Below, in pieces: positions 23,900 to 32,011 of a stretch of 64,000 nucleotides of DNA. A program made the position numbers and the translations under genes. Where the stretch lies: positions 1 to 64,000 of the forward strand of contig JAPKZK010000157.1 of NCBI GenBank assembly GCA_026393835.1, given 5' to 3'. Below the pieces are notes generated by a model. That model was not told where the DNA came from, did no database searches, and saw only the letters and a program-made list of their open reading frames with translations. The first letter of the stretch is position 1. Each line of letters opens with the position of its first letter. The stretch is from Candidatus Aminicenantota bacterium. Lineage in GTDB: Bacteria; Acidobacteriota; Aminicenantia; UBA2199.

Positions 23900-26800
23900 T
23901 TAGTAACTCTGTCCCAACTTTTTAATGAATTGCAGCAGGTCGCGGGTGATTTTAGCTCTTTCTTGCCTGATTTGCGCCGCCTCGGCTGTCCCGGCTGTAT
24001 TTTCTTTTGATAAACCATTCCAACGGCTGGAAAGCAAAGTGATTTCTTCAGCATATTCATTATCTTTTATCTGCGGATGATGATAGAGCACATTAATGAC
24101 GGTATCGATTTCATCCCTAGAAATTTTATCTGCTAACTCTTCCAGGTAGCGGTGGGATAGTTCGTTTTCTGGCCGTATCCCGTCCAGTACTTCTTTTACA
24201 TTGATATATTTGCGTAATGCGGCTACATAGTGGTTTTCTATTTTTTCTTCTTCCATCACCAGGAGGTCTTCATAGGAAATTGTCACCTCACCTTTTTCAT
24301 CCAGGGGAACGAGTCCCCTGGGGGCGATGTCTTCTCGGCTGTAGCCGTTGTGGATGATGTCCAGGGTGGTTCTTATGTAGGAAAGGGTGTTTCGTTTATT
24401 GCCGGAGCCGCCAACTTCGATAGAAAGAATATGGCGGTAATGGTCGGCCCGGATTAGGGCCTGGTTTTTTCCATCGTCATGAAGGATGATAATACCGCTG
24501 CGCCAGTAGTCGTTGCCCCTCTTATGGGGCAGAAGTCGGACGATAAGGTTAGCGATTATCCCGGCCGGTAGGGTCTTATATTGGTATTGAAAACGCAGAG
24601 GTGCAATGGGCTGCCATTGGAGGCTGGCCGGGCTGTCCAGCGGCAGTGCGGCCGGGATGAGATAACAATCGTTGTCCGGGGTCGGCAAAGAATAACACAA
24701 CTTGAAATGCTCCATCATGTCCATGATGATGTTGCGGGCTTTAAGGTCCCGGTACCGGCCTTTATTCCGTGGGCCGCCCAGGATTGTTTCGATTTCCTTA
24801 AAGGAAATACGGCCCCGGTTGTCTTTAAGCCGGGAGGAGGTGATAATTTGGTACACGCCGTTGGTCAACCAGCCGGGGTTGAGCACCTGGGTCTCTTCCA
24901 GGCGGCGATGTTCAGGAATATTGAGCATGATGCCCAGATCGTTGAGCAGCCGCACCAGGACTTTCATGGCGTTTTCGCTGATGCCGGGGTCTATATCGCG
25001 GCAGATTTGTTTGTACTGGTCGAAATCGATGTAGTCGCTGTTGATTTTCTGGAGTTTTTCTTTGACAGCAAAGTAGGAGGCCGGGATATTATCATCCAGG
25101 TGCTTCATGTCGCGCAAAGCGGAAGTTAGTGCTTCTTTTACTTTATCGATATTCCTGGGGATTTTGCAAGAGGTTTCCACGAAATCTTTGATCTGGGGGT
25201 ATTTGATTTTCAATTCGCGTTTAGGCATATCGATATAGGAGTTGTCTTCACATTTGTTGAGTACCACCACGACGGGGGAGTCGCCGGCATAGCTGCGGAT
25301 CAGGGTGAGCCAGTAATCCAGGGCAGTGTCGCCGTGTTTATCCTCGGTACGCGGTTCGATCACAAGCACGTAAACAGAACGCCGCGTCATGAAGAATTGG
25401 TGGGAGGCATGCATGATTTGTTGACCGCCGAAATCCCAAAGATGTAATTTAATTTTGGCCATGCCCCTATGTAATTGCCAGTCTTCGATAACAATGCCGT
25501 TGGTTTGAGATTCTTTTTCATCGAACCGATTAAATTTCAAGCGGTTGACCAGTGAAGTTTTACCTACGTCCCCATTGCCAACGAAAATGATTTTTGCTTC
25601 GTGCAAAGGCTTTTTCCCTTTTTCCAGGTCCAGCAGGTACTGGATGAGTTCAGCGGGTTCTTTGTCGTACATCTCCTCAGCGATATCGAAGCGGTTGCCC
25701 TCCAGGGCCAAATTTTTGTGCAGGATAGGAATAAGGTTTGCTCGTATAATACGGGTCTGATCATTACCTTTAAACCCTTTAAAATTTGGCATTCCCGTTG
25801 GTAAGCGGTTTAATTGCAAATTGCTCAAAAACAAGTATGACAGGTTTTTCAATTGACTGATAGCTGGGGGTAGGGAGGCTATTTCATTATTAGGTGAGTT
25901 ATTTTTCTTGTATGCATCTAAAAGCAGTGGCATCTCTAGCATATTTTTTTCATTGAGGTTACCTAGCGATAATTCTTCTAAATTTTTGAGTTGATTGATC
26001 TCCAGGGGGAGTTCTTTTATATTATTATTATGTAAATATAATCCGGTAAGGCCTTTAATTTCCAGGAGTTCCAGAGGGAATGCGGATAATTGGTTTATGG
26101 ATAGATCTAATTCTTTTAATTTCTCTAACTGAGATATTTTATCCGGGAGTTTGGTGAGGCGATTCCCCCAAATATATAAATTTTCCAATTCATTTAAATG
26201 AACAATATCTGACGGTATTTGGTGTAGGCTATTAGAACTTAAATCTAACTTATTCAGATGCGCGAGATTCCTTATCTCTGTTGGCAATTTTTGAAGTTGA
26301 TTACCCCTTAGATCAAGCTTGGTCAGTTGCGTGAGGTTTCCAATTTCCACGGGAAATTCTTCAAATTGATTATCACCTAGATATAGATCAGTCAATTGCG
26401 CGAGATTCCCGATTTCCGAGGGTACTTTTTTAAGTTGATTACCGTATAGATTAAGATAGGTCAGTTGCGTGAGATTCCCGATCTCCGGGGGTAATTTTTG
26501 AAGTTGATTACCGCCTAGATTTAGATCAGTCAATTGCACGAGATTTCCGATTTCCGAGGGTAATTTTTTAAGTTTATTATAGTATAGATTAAGATAGGTC
26601 AGTTGTGCGAGATTCCCAATCCCCGCGGGCAATTCTTGAAGTCGATTATCACCTGAATTTAGATATGTCAAATGCGCGAGATTCCCGATCTCCACGGGCC
26701 ATTCGGTTAGAGGATTTCCCTCTAAATGAAGAACCTCCAGATTTTTCAGGCGGGAAATAGCATGAGGGATTTCCGTAAGTTCATTAAGAGAGATATCCAG

Positions 26801-26935
26801 TTCTTTTAAATGAACCAGTTCAAACAGGGGGTCCGGTAAGGCCGTTAATCCTAACCAGTCAAGATCGAGTCTTGTTCTTTTTTCCTGCTTGGCCTTTGCT
26901 ATTCTTTTCAATGCTTCTTCATATTTTTCAGCCAT
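23900..26935 (-). CDS. LRR-Roc-COR GTPase with C-terminal EAD-like domain
   Basis: 1011 residues. About 17 leucine-rich repeats (about residues 20-405), those between 90 and 250 being 23-residue units nearly identical in DNA. Roc GTPase (about 440-620) with P-loop GNGDVGKTS, G3 DFGGQ and G4 NKCED. COR domain (about 640-900). The last 80 residues (LADKISRDEIDTVINVLYHH ... QERAKITRDLLQFIKKL) align by eye to the EAD of the neighbouring protease. Bacterial Roc-COR proteins are GTP-driven sensors. The gene heads a two-gene operon with the protease. Confidence 0.88.
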   Translation of the reverse strand: MAEKYEEALKRIAKAKQEKRTRLDLDWLGLTALPDPLFELVHLKELDISLNELTEIPHAISRLKNLEVLHLEGNPLTEWPVEIGNLAHLTYLNSGDNRLQELPAGIGNLAQLTYLNLYYNKLKKLPSEIGNLVQLTDLNLGGNQLQKLPPEIGNLTQLTYLNLYGNQLKKVPSEIGNLAQLTDLYLGDNQFEEFPVEIGNLTQLTKLDLRGNQLQKLPTEIRNLAHLNKLDLSSNSLHQIPSDIVHLNELENLYIWGNRLTKLPDKISQLEKLKELDLSINQLSAFPLELLEIKGLTGLYLHNNNIKELPLEINQLKNLEELSLGNLNEKNMLEMPLLLDAYKKNNSPNNEIASLPPAISQLKNLSYLFLSNLQLNRLPTGMPNFKGFKGNDQTRIIRANLIPILHKNLALEGNRFDIAEEMYDKEPAELIQYLLDLEKGKKPLHEAKIIFVGNGDVGKTSLVNRLKFNRFDEKESQTNGIVIEDWQLHRGMAKIKLHLWDFGGQQIMHASHQFFMTRRSVYVLVIEPRTEDKHGDTALDYWLTLIRSYAGDSPVVVVLNKCEDNSYIDMPKRELKIKYPQIKDFVETSCKIPRNIDKVKEALTSALRDMKHLDDNIPASYFAVKEKLQKINSDYIDFDQYKQICRDIDPGISENAMKVLVRLLNDLGIMLNIPEHRRLEETQVLNPGWLTNGVYQIITSSRLKDNRGRISFKEIETILGGPRNKGRYRDLKARNIIMDMMEHFKLCYSLPTPDNDCYLIPAALPLDSPASLQWQPIAPLRFQYQYKTLPAGIIANLIVRLLPHKRGNDYWRSGIIILHDDGKNQALIRADHYRHILSIEVGGSGNKRNTLSYIRTTLDIIHNGYSREDIAPRGLVPLDEKGEVTISYEDLLVMEEEKIENHYVAALRKYINVKEVLDGIRPENELSHRYLEELADKISRDEIDTVINVLYHHPQIKDNEYAEEITLLSSRWNGLSKENTAGTAEAAQIRQERAKITRDLLQFIKKLGQSY

Positions 26936-27034
26936 CGCTGTCTCCTGTATCCTTTAACCTTCATATATTGCATCCGGCTTTAAACCGCTGCCATTTTAGC
27001 AAAGAATGGGAGAATTTACAAGGGAAAGGCATGA

Positions 27035-27162
27035 AACTATTCAGTTTCGAAAAATGAGAGAAGGTGGATAGGCGAACATAATAGTCCATCCTCGCCTATT
27101 TCCACCTCTTAACTTTTTACAGAATTGATTTCCGGACTTTCAGCCACTTTTACACTGTCTCC
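27035..27162. repeat. 128-bp direct repeat, left copy
   Basis: Starts AACTATTCAGTTTCGAAAAA and ends TTTTACACTGTCTCC. Matches 29713-29840 at all but roughly six positions. The two copies frame the AAA/PD-(D/E)XK gene. Confidence 0.85.
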
Positions 27163-27639
27163 TGGAAGCCTTCCGGAACACTCTCCAAAATCACCCGCAA
27201 AACACGCGAAACACACGTAAAACAGGAAGCGAGGAAGTTTGGATATCGACGGTGGATACGGCGTACCAGGAATATTTTAAATGTATGAATTTGCCTATCC
27301 CTAAATCTTCCCGTGCAAAAGAAGATAAAAAAGTGTTTTTGATGATTTTTATGGATAAAACTTTCACGAAAAAGTCTCGGCGCCGATTTTCCAGGATAAA
27401 TCAATGAGCAAAAAGTCCCTGGAAAGACTTTTTTCTCCTGGAGTATCACGAAAAAGTCTCCGCAAAGGTTTTTCGCCGCAAAAAAATCGTTCCAGGGTGT
27501 TTTTATTAACTCTTCAAAACAGAAAAATCGCATCAGAGTCTCAGTAACGACTTTCCAAAACAGAAAAATTGCGCCAGAGACTTTTTCATGATTTTTTTAG
27601 AGAAAAGCGTGATAAAAAAACGATTTTCCCGGGTTATGA

Positions 27640-27814
27640 AAAAGAGAGTACAGGACAGACCTTTTATGTTACTGCCTATGTGGTAACCGATAGTTTGGGT
27701 CTGGCCAGTGGACCTGTTGAAGTAAATAGCGGCTGCGGTAAACCGCCCGGAGGCTATGGAAATCCAAAGAAACCTCATGGACCTGGAGGCTCATCAAAAC
27801 CTGGAGAATTATGA
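27640..27814 (+). pseudogene. C-terminal remnant of a secreted/repeat protein
   Basis: The plus-strand frame reads TGQTFYVTAYVVTDSLGLASG followed by a Gly/Pro/Lys-rich tail (GCGKPPGGYGNPKKPHGPGG), like the end of a fibronectin- or Ig-type beta domain plus tail. Nothing upstream (27163-27640) continues it; that stretch is low-complexity with TCACGAAAAAGTCTC twice. Interpreted as a gene scrap converging on the minus-strand gene. Low certainty. Confidence 0.3.
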
Positions 27815-29554
27815 ACAAGGTTCCTTTACAAAAACCTCTTTCCCGGAAAAGACAATGGCCAGTTTTTTGATGTGTTCTATTCCCCTTTCCTTCAATTCGG
27901 TTTCGTATTTTTTCGCTTCGATCTGGGCCAGGGCAGATTCCTGTGCAGATTCAACCGTTTCATTATCATCCTTGTCCACGGACTTGAATTCGATCACATA
28001 GCCGATTTGGGAGGGGTCTTTGGGAATAATCACGATATCGTATCGTCCATACCCGGATTCACGGTTCGATTTGATTTCGTGTGTGCCGGATATCCAGACA
28101 AGAAGTCCCATGACTAACGCATGGTAGACTTTTTCCGGTTCTCCGCGGAAATCATGGTAACTGAATACTGCCAGCACAATTGCTTTTAGCATTTTCTCGA
28201 ATAGTTTGATATCGCCATCGATTAAGGCTTTAAGCAAAATTTCCACCCGTTCGGGTTCGACCCTGGCTGTAAAAAAACGCCGTATTATCCGTTGGTATGT
28301 CGTTTTAACTTCTTCATTGGGGACCGAAAGGGTATAGAATACTCTTCCCGAATCGGGCCTTGGCGCGGTCTGCTTTAAATATCCGCCCATCAATAAATAA
28401 CTCCAGAACGAATCCTCATCCGTATCGATATCTTTTAAAATAATATTCTCAGCGATCGCTTTTTCAATCGATTCACCGCGAATGAGTTGCTCCAACTCTT
28501 TTCTTAGCTCGACATCCCCCCTGGATAGCAACGAATCCACCACTTTGTTATCGGAAGTGTTGATCCAGTAAGGTTTAAGTTCTTTATCCTCATCATTGAG
28601 GAAATTGATAATCGACCAGGGATTATAAATAACTTTGCCCCCGAACCGGTACCCATTGTACCATAGTTGGACCTGCTCAAGCATATCGAGAATCTCGAAA
28701 TCCTCCAGCATGGTTTTTACTTCATTTTCAGTGAATCCGAACGAATGGTTGAACTTTTTTGAAAGTAGGGTATATACACCGAGATTATTGAGATCGGAGA
28801 AAATGGATTCCCTGGCTATTCGCATAATACCTGTTAAAACACCTTTTTCAAGGTATTGGCCCGTGTCTTTCAACCCTCCGCCCATGAACATACGAATGAA
28901 ATTGATAATCTCATCATAATACCCATGGATATATCCGGCATGAACCGGCGTATCATACTCATCGATCAATATAACCGCCTTTTGATTATAAAAACGGCTT
29001 AAAAAAATAAGCAGTTTCCTGAGACTGTTGGCATAGTCGCTTTTTGTTCCCGTCAAATTTGTAATTTTCCTGAAAAAATCCTGCTCAGGGGGCGCCAATT
29101 TCCGGCTGTCAAGGAGATAGTAATGCCTGAGGTATTCTTCCTGGATGAGTATTTTCACATTTTCGAAGCATGATTCCCAGTCAGAATCCTTTACTTCTCT
29201 GAAGGATAAATAAATAACAGGGTATTTCCCCATTTTATCCAGGTACTCCCGGCCTGCCCGCGATATAGCGAGGGAATCGAATAAATGCGCATTGGGATTT
29301 TGAGACCGGGGGCCGGTTTCGGGAGAAGACGGCTGAGCGTCGGTGGCCCATGTATCCGGGCAACAATCATAAAAGTATCTCAACATCGTAATATTAAGCG
29401 TTTTCCCGAACCGGCGGGGACGCGGTATAAGAAGAATTTTATCCCCGCTGTCAATGACCTCTTTGATAAAAAGGGTCTTATCCACGTAGTAATAATCACC
29501 GGTTATCACATCTTTAAAATCCGAAAACCCGATGGGCAATTTTTTCTTTTTCAT
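27809..29554 (-). CDS. AAA-ATPase-like / PD-(D/E)XK nuclease family protein
   Basis: 581 residues. N-terminal AAA-ATPase_like domain: LPIGFSDFKDVITGDYYYVDKT, P-loop-like RPRRFGKTLN, IDEYDTPV. C-terminal PDDEXK_9 nuclease (about 470-575): YHALVMGLL, Glu-rich YDIVIIPKD and VIEFKSV with D...E-x-K. This is an expanded, possibly mobile or regulatory family of unknown role, common in Bacteroidota and similar genomes. It is framed by 128-bp direct repeats. Confidence 0.92.
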   Translation of the reverse strand: MKKKKLPIGFSDFKDVITGDYYYVDKTLFIKEVIDSGDKILLIPRPRRFGKTLNITMLRYFYDCCPDTWATDAQPSSPETGPRSQNPNAHLFDSLAISRAGREYLDKMGKYPVIYLSFREVKDSDWESCFENVKILIQEEYLRHYYLLDSRKLAPPEQDFFRKITNLTGTKSDYANSLRKLLIFLSRFYNQKAVILIDEYDTPVHAGYIHGYYDEIINFIRMFMGGGLKDTGQYLEKGVLTGIMRIARESIFSDLNNLGVYTLLSKKFNHSFGFTENEVKTMLEDFEILDMLEQVQLWYNGYRFGGKVIYNPWSIINFLNDEDKELKPYWINTSDNKVVDSLLSRGDVELRKELEQLIRGESIEKAIAENIILKDIDTDEDSFWSYLLMGGYLKQTAPRPDSGRVFYTLSVPNEEVKTTYQRIIRRFFTARVEPERVEILLKALIDGDIKLFEKMLKAIVLAVFSYHDFRGEPEKVYHALVMGLLVWISGTHEIKSNRESGYGRYDIVIIPKDPSQIGYVIEFKSVDKDDNETVESAQESALAQIEAKKYETELKERGIEHIKKLAIVFSGKEVFVKEPCS

Positions 29555-29646
29555 TTTGTGTCACCTTTAATATTATAGCACATTGAAAAATCATCGGCAA
29601 TAAATGAAGGGCGATTATACCATCCGGGAATCGGGGAAGCCCCGTA

Positions 29647-29675
29647 TTGTATATTGTCCTCCCTTTTGTTATAAT
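29647..29675 (+). promoter_or_regulatory. Orphan sigma70 promoter before the right direct repeat
   Basis: TTGTAT (29647-29652), 17-bp spacer, TATAAT (29670-29675). AGGTG and an ATG (29698) follow, but this frame stops after five codons where the 128-bp repeat begins. It may be the start of a gene cut by the repeat, or it may drive the ATPase at 29936 at a distance. Confidence 0.5.
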
Positions 29676-29712
29676 AGGCAAGAAACAGGTGACGCAATGA
29701 AAAAAAGATTGT

Positions 29713-29840
29713 AACTATTCAGTTTCGAAAAATGAGATAAGGTTGATAGGCGAACATAACAGTCCATCCTCTCCTATTTCCACCTCTTAACTTTTTACAG
29801 AATTGGTTTCCGGACTTTCAGCCACTTTTACACTGTCTCC
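29713..29840. repeat. 128-bp direct repeat, right copy
   Basis: Partner of 27035-27162, same orientation. The remainder of 29555-29935 has no other gene. Confidence 0.85.
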
Positions 29841-29935
29841 CGCAACACTCTCCGTACAAAGAAAATTTTAAAAAATAGTTGAAGATAAATACAAGATAAG
29901 ATAGAATAGAAAGATGAATTAATAAAGGAGATAAG

Positions 29936-30955
29936 ATGCTTACTCATATAAAAATAAAAGGATATAAATCGATAAAGGATATCGAATTGGACCTTCGCTC
30001 TCTCAATGTTTTCATCGGCGCTAACGGCGCCGGCAAAACAAATCTCATCTCTCTTTTTTACCTTATCGACCGAATCGTTGAAAATAGCTTGCAACTTCAT
30101 GTAGGGCAATCCGGCGGCGCGGAATCTATTTTGCACTTTGGGCAGAAAGTTACCGATGGGATGTCGGTAACATTAGCTTTCGAAGAAACCGGTTACCAGT
30201 TTTCCCTCGTTCCCACAAAGGAGAATAATAGCTTGATATTTTCAAGGGAGGATTACTTTTACCCGGAAGCCGGGAGTGACCGGCCATGCATTATATCTCT
30301 CGGAAGCGGCCAAAAAGAGGCCCGGCTGATGGATGAAGCCCGGGAAAACCCGGGGAAACCTGCTGCAAAAATACTGGAATTAGTTAATAACCGGGGGATA
30401 TACCACTTTCACGACACCGGGGATTCTTCCAGGATGAAACAATTATGCAATATCGATGATAATTTCTCCTTAAAGTCGGATGCATCTAATCTTGCCGCAT
30501 ATTTATTCCTGTTACGGGAAAAGTATTATGCAAATTACGTCAAAATAGTTGAAACAATCCGCCTGGCGGCGCCGTTTTTTAATGATTTTAATCTTCGGCC
30601 CAGTCCTTTTAATGAGCGGCTTATCCAGTTAGAGTGGAGTGAAAAAGGGGCGCAAACTTATTTTAATGCGCATTCTTTGTCGGATGGGACATTGCGTTTT
30701 ATTTGCCTGGCGACGCTGCTTCTGCAACCCCAATTGCCCTTCTGCATCCTGCTTGATGAGCCGGAATTAGGACTGCATCCTTACGCCATCACATTGCTTG
30801 CCGCTCTGCTGCAAAAAGCAGCCGTGAAAACCCAGGCTATAGTGGCTACCCAGTCCGTGACATTGGTAAACCAATTAAACCCGGAGGATATAATCATAGT
30901 AGAAAGACAAGAGAGTCAATCTGTTTTCAAACGTTTGAATAAAGATAAGAATTAA
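29936..30955 (+). CDS. AAA_21-type ATPase (RecF/OLD-like), C-terminally short
   Basis: 339 residues, ATG with AAGGAG 6 nt upstream. ABC-type ATPase: Walker A GANGAGKTN near residue 32, signature-like LSDGTLRF, Walker B CILLDEPELGLHP, and VATQSVTLVNQL. Family members are typically some 30-40 residues longer and end with a conserved tail; here the protein stops at FKRLNKDKN, after which a fragment of another gene (31019-31104) appears. Likely truncated but core complete. Related ATPases act in phage defence or in retron/OLD systems; no nuclease partner here on the plus strand. Confidence 0.8.
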   Translation: MLTHIKIKGYKSIKDIELDLRSLNVFIGANGAGKTNLISLFYLIDRIVENSLQLHVGQSGGAESILHFGQKVTDGMSVTLAFEETGYQFSLVPTKENNSLIFSREDYFYPEAGSDRPCIISLGSGQKEARLMDEARENPGKPAAKILELVNNRGIYHFHDTGDSSRMKQLCNIDDNFSLKSDASNLAAYLFLLREKYYANYVKIVETIRLAAPFFNDFNLRPSPFNERLIQLEWSEKGAQTYFNAHSLSDGTLRFICLATLLLQPQLPFCILLDEPELGLHPYAITLLAALLQKAAVKTQAIVATQSVTLVNQLNPEDIIIVERQESQSVFKRLNKDKN

Positions 30956-31018
30956 ATTTAAATCCCAGGAAGAGATCGATGCCAATCCCTCTTCTGCCCC
31001 ATCAAAACGGCTCTATGG

Positions 31019-31104
31019 GGTTTTGCCTCATTTGGTGGATAATATTTTCTTGCAAATTCGACAATTTTATAGGGGCATTTACAGGGGCGTTTACAGGGGC
31101 ATTT
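31019..31104. repeat. 85-bp fragment of the AlbA_2-type regulator gene
   Basis: Near-identical to 18599-18684, including the NAPVNAPVNAPI unit on the minus strand, but no complete gene is here. Its left part is non-coding; its right end supplies the last codons and stop of the TOPRIM gene. Confidence 0.8.
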
Positions 31105-32011
31105 TTGGTGAAGCCAATTCTATCCCGGTAAACCTTGAAAGGAATTCCGCAAAATCTCTTACAGGTTTGCTTTTCCACAGCGTATCGACGGATAGTAATT
31201 TTGCCTGGTCTATAATGACATTCATAGAGCTTCCCGGCTTTTCCCGCTGCCCCAGGGCGGTAATAATGGCCTTTTTTCGCCTGGATGTTTCAGCAATCGC
31301 TTTTTCATTCTCCTTATGATCCGTTTCCCATGGGAAAGTACCGTCAATAAAAAGAGTTGATTTCTTTGTCAATTCTTTTTGATCAGCTTCAAAAAGCGGT
31401 AATAAATGCTCTTCCAATGTGCCTGTTTGATTGACGGAATCCGCCCAGACATATACGGCTTTATCTTCGGAAATGGCGGCAAAAGAATTTTCTTTAACCG
31501 GGATTAAACTGTCTTTAAGCCATATTTTCTTCTCTTTTTGGGGGGTTTCTATTTCCGAATAATTTCTCTCGAACTCTTTACAAATGGCGCCTGGTTTTTT
31601 ATGGTCGGCATCGAAAAGGAATAGATATTTTACATCGGCAATGACAGATGGCGCATCTTCCCGAAATGTCGAGGCGCTCTCCTTGTCCATAAGAACCAGG
31701 AAATCGTATAGAAATTGCTGTGGATTTTCTGTTTTATCCTTCCCGCCCGCATCGAACAGGAGAAACAGCCAATCGTCCTTTATATAGGTCGAATCCGGTA
31801 GAAAAAACTTGTGCGCCATATCCAGGCTCATATCCTGGACTGCGTGTTTTGTCATATTGGTTTTAAATAACTTGTTAAGTGGAGATGGATATTGACTGAA
31901 TTTCAGTTTTTTGTTCTTATCAACTGCAAAAAAATGTTTGAACACAAGTCGGCAAAATGCGACATCATGCTTTCCTTCACAGAAAACGATAAGGGCTTTC
32001 GTTTGTTCCAT
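31091..32011 (-). CDS. TOPRIM-domain protein, partner of the ParB-AAA ATPase
   Basis: 306 residues. The N-terminus IVFCEGKHDVAFC gives the TOPRIM Glu motif and LFLFDADHKKPG (about residue 134) the D-x-D motif, as in DUF4435/DUF3226 and OLD nucleases. Its ATG overlaps the upstream TGA (TGATG), so it is translationally coupled to the ATPase. The split ATPase/TOPRIM pair equals the AriA/AriB order of PARIS phage defence, in which the TOPRIM subunit cuts host tRNA; equivalence is inferred. The last residues (PKMPL) come from a repeat fragment, so the C-terminus may be altered. Confidence 0.75.
   Translation of the reverse strand: MEQTKALIVFCEGKHDVAFCRLVFKHFFAVDKNKKLKFSQYPSPLNKLFKTNMTKHAVQDMSLDMAHKFFLPDSTYIKDDWLFLLFDAGGKDKTENPQQFLYDFLVLMDKESASTFREDAPSVIADVKYLFLFDADHKKPGAICKEFERNYSEIETPQKEKKIWLKDSLIPVKENSFAAISEDKAVYVWADSVNQTGTLEEHLLPLFEADQKELTKKSTLFIDGTFPWETDHKENEKAIAETSRRKKAIITALGQREKPGSSMNVIIDQAKLLSVDTLWKSKPVRDFAEFLSRFTGIELASPKMPL

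Noticed and set aside
27150..27778. Minus-strand frames of 81 and 127 residues (FFCFEELIK..., FLWISIASG...)
   Set aside because: Low-complexity Phe/Lys-rich sequence overlapping the 128-bp repeat and the pseudogene scrap; no family features.
27035..29840. Insertion sequence bounded by 128-bp repeats
   Set aside because: The enclosed gene is not a transposase, repeats are direct and no target duplication was seen; kept only as a finding.
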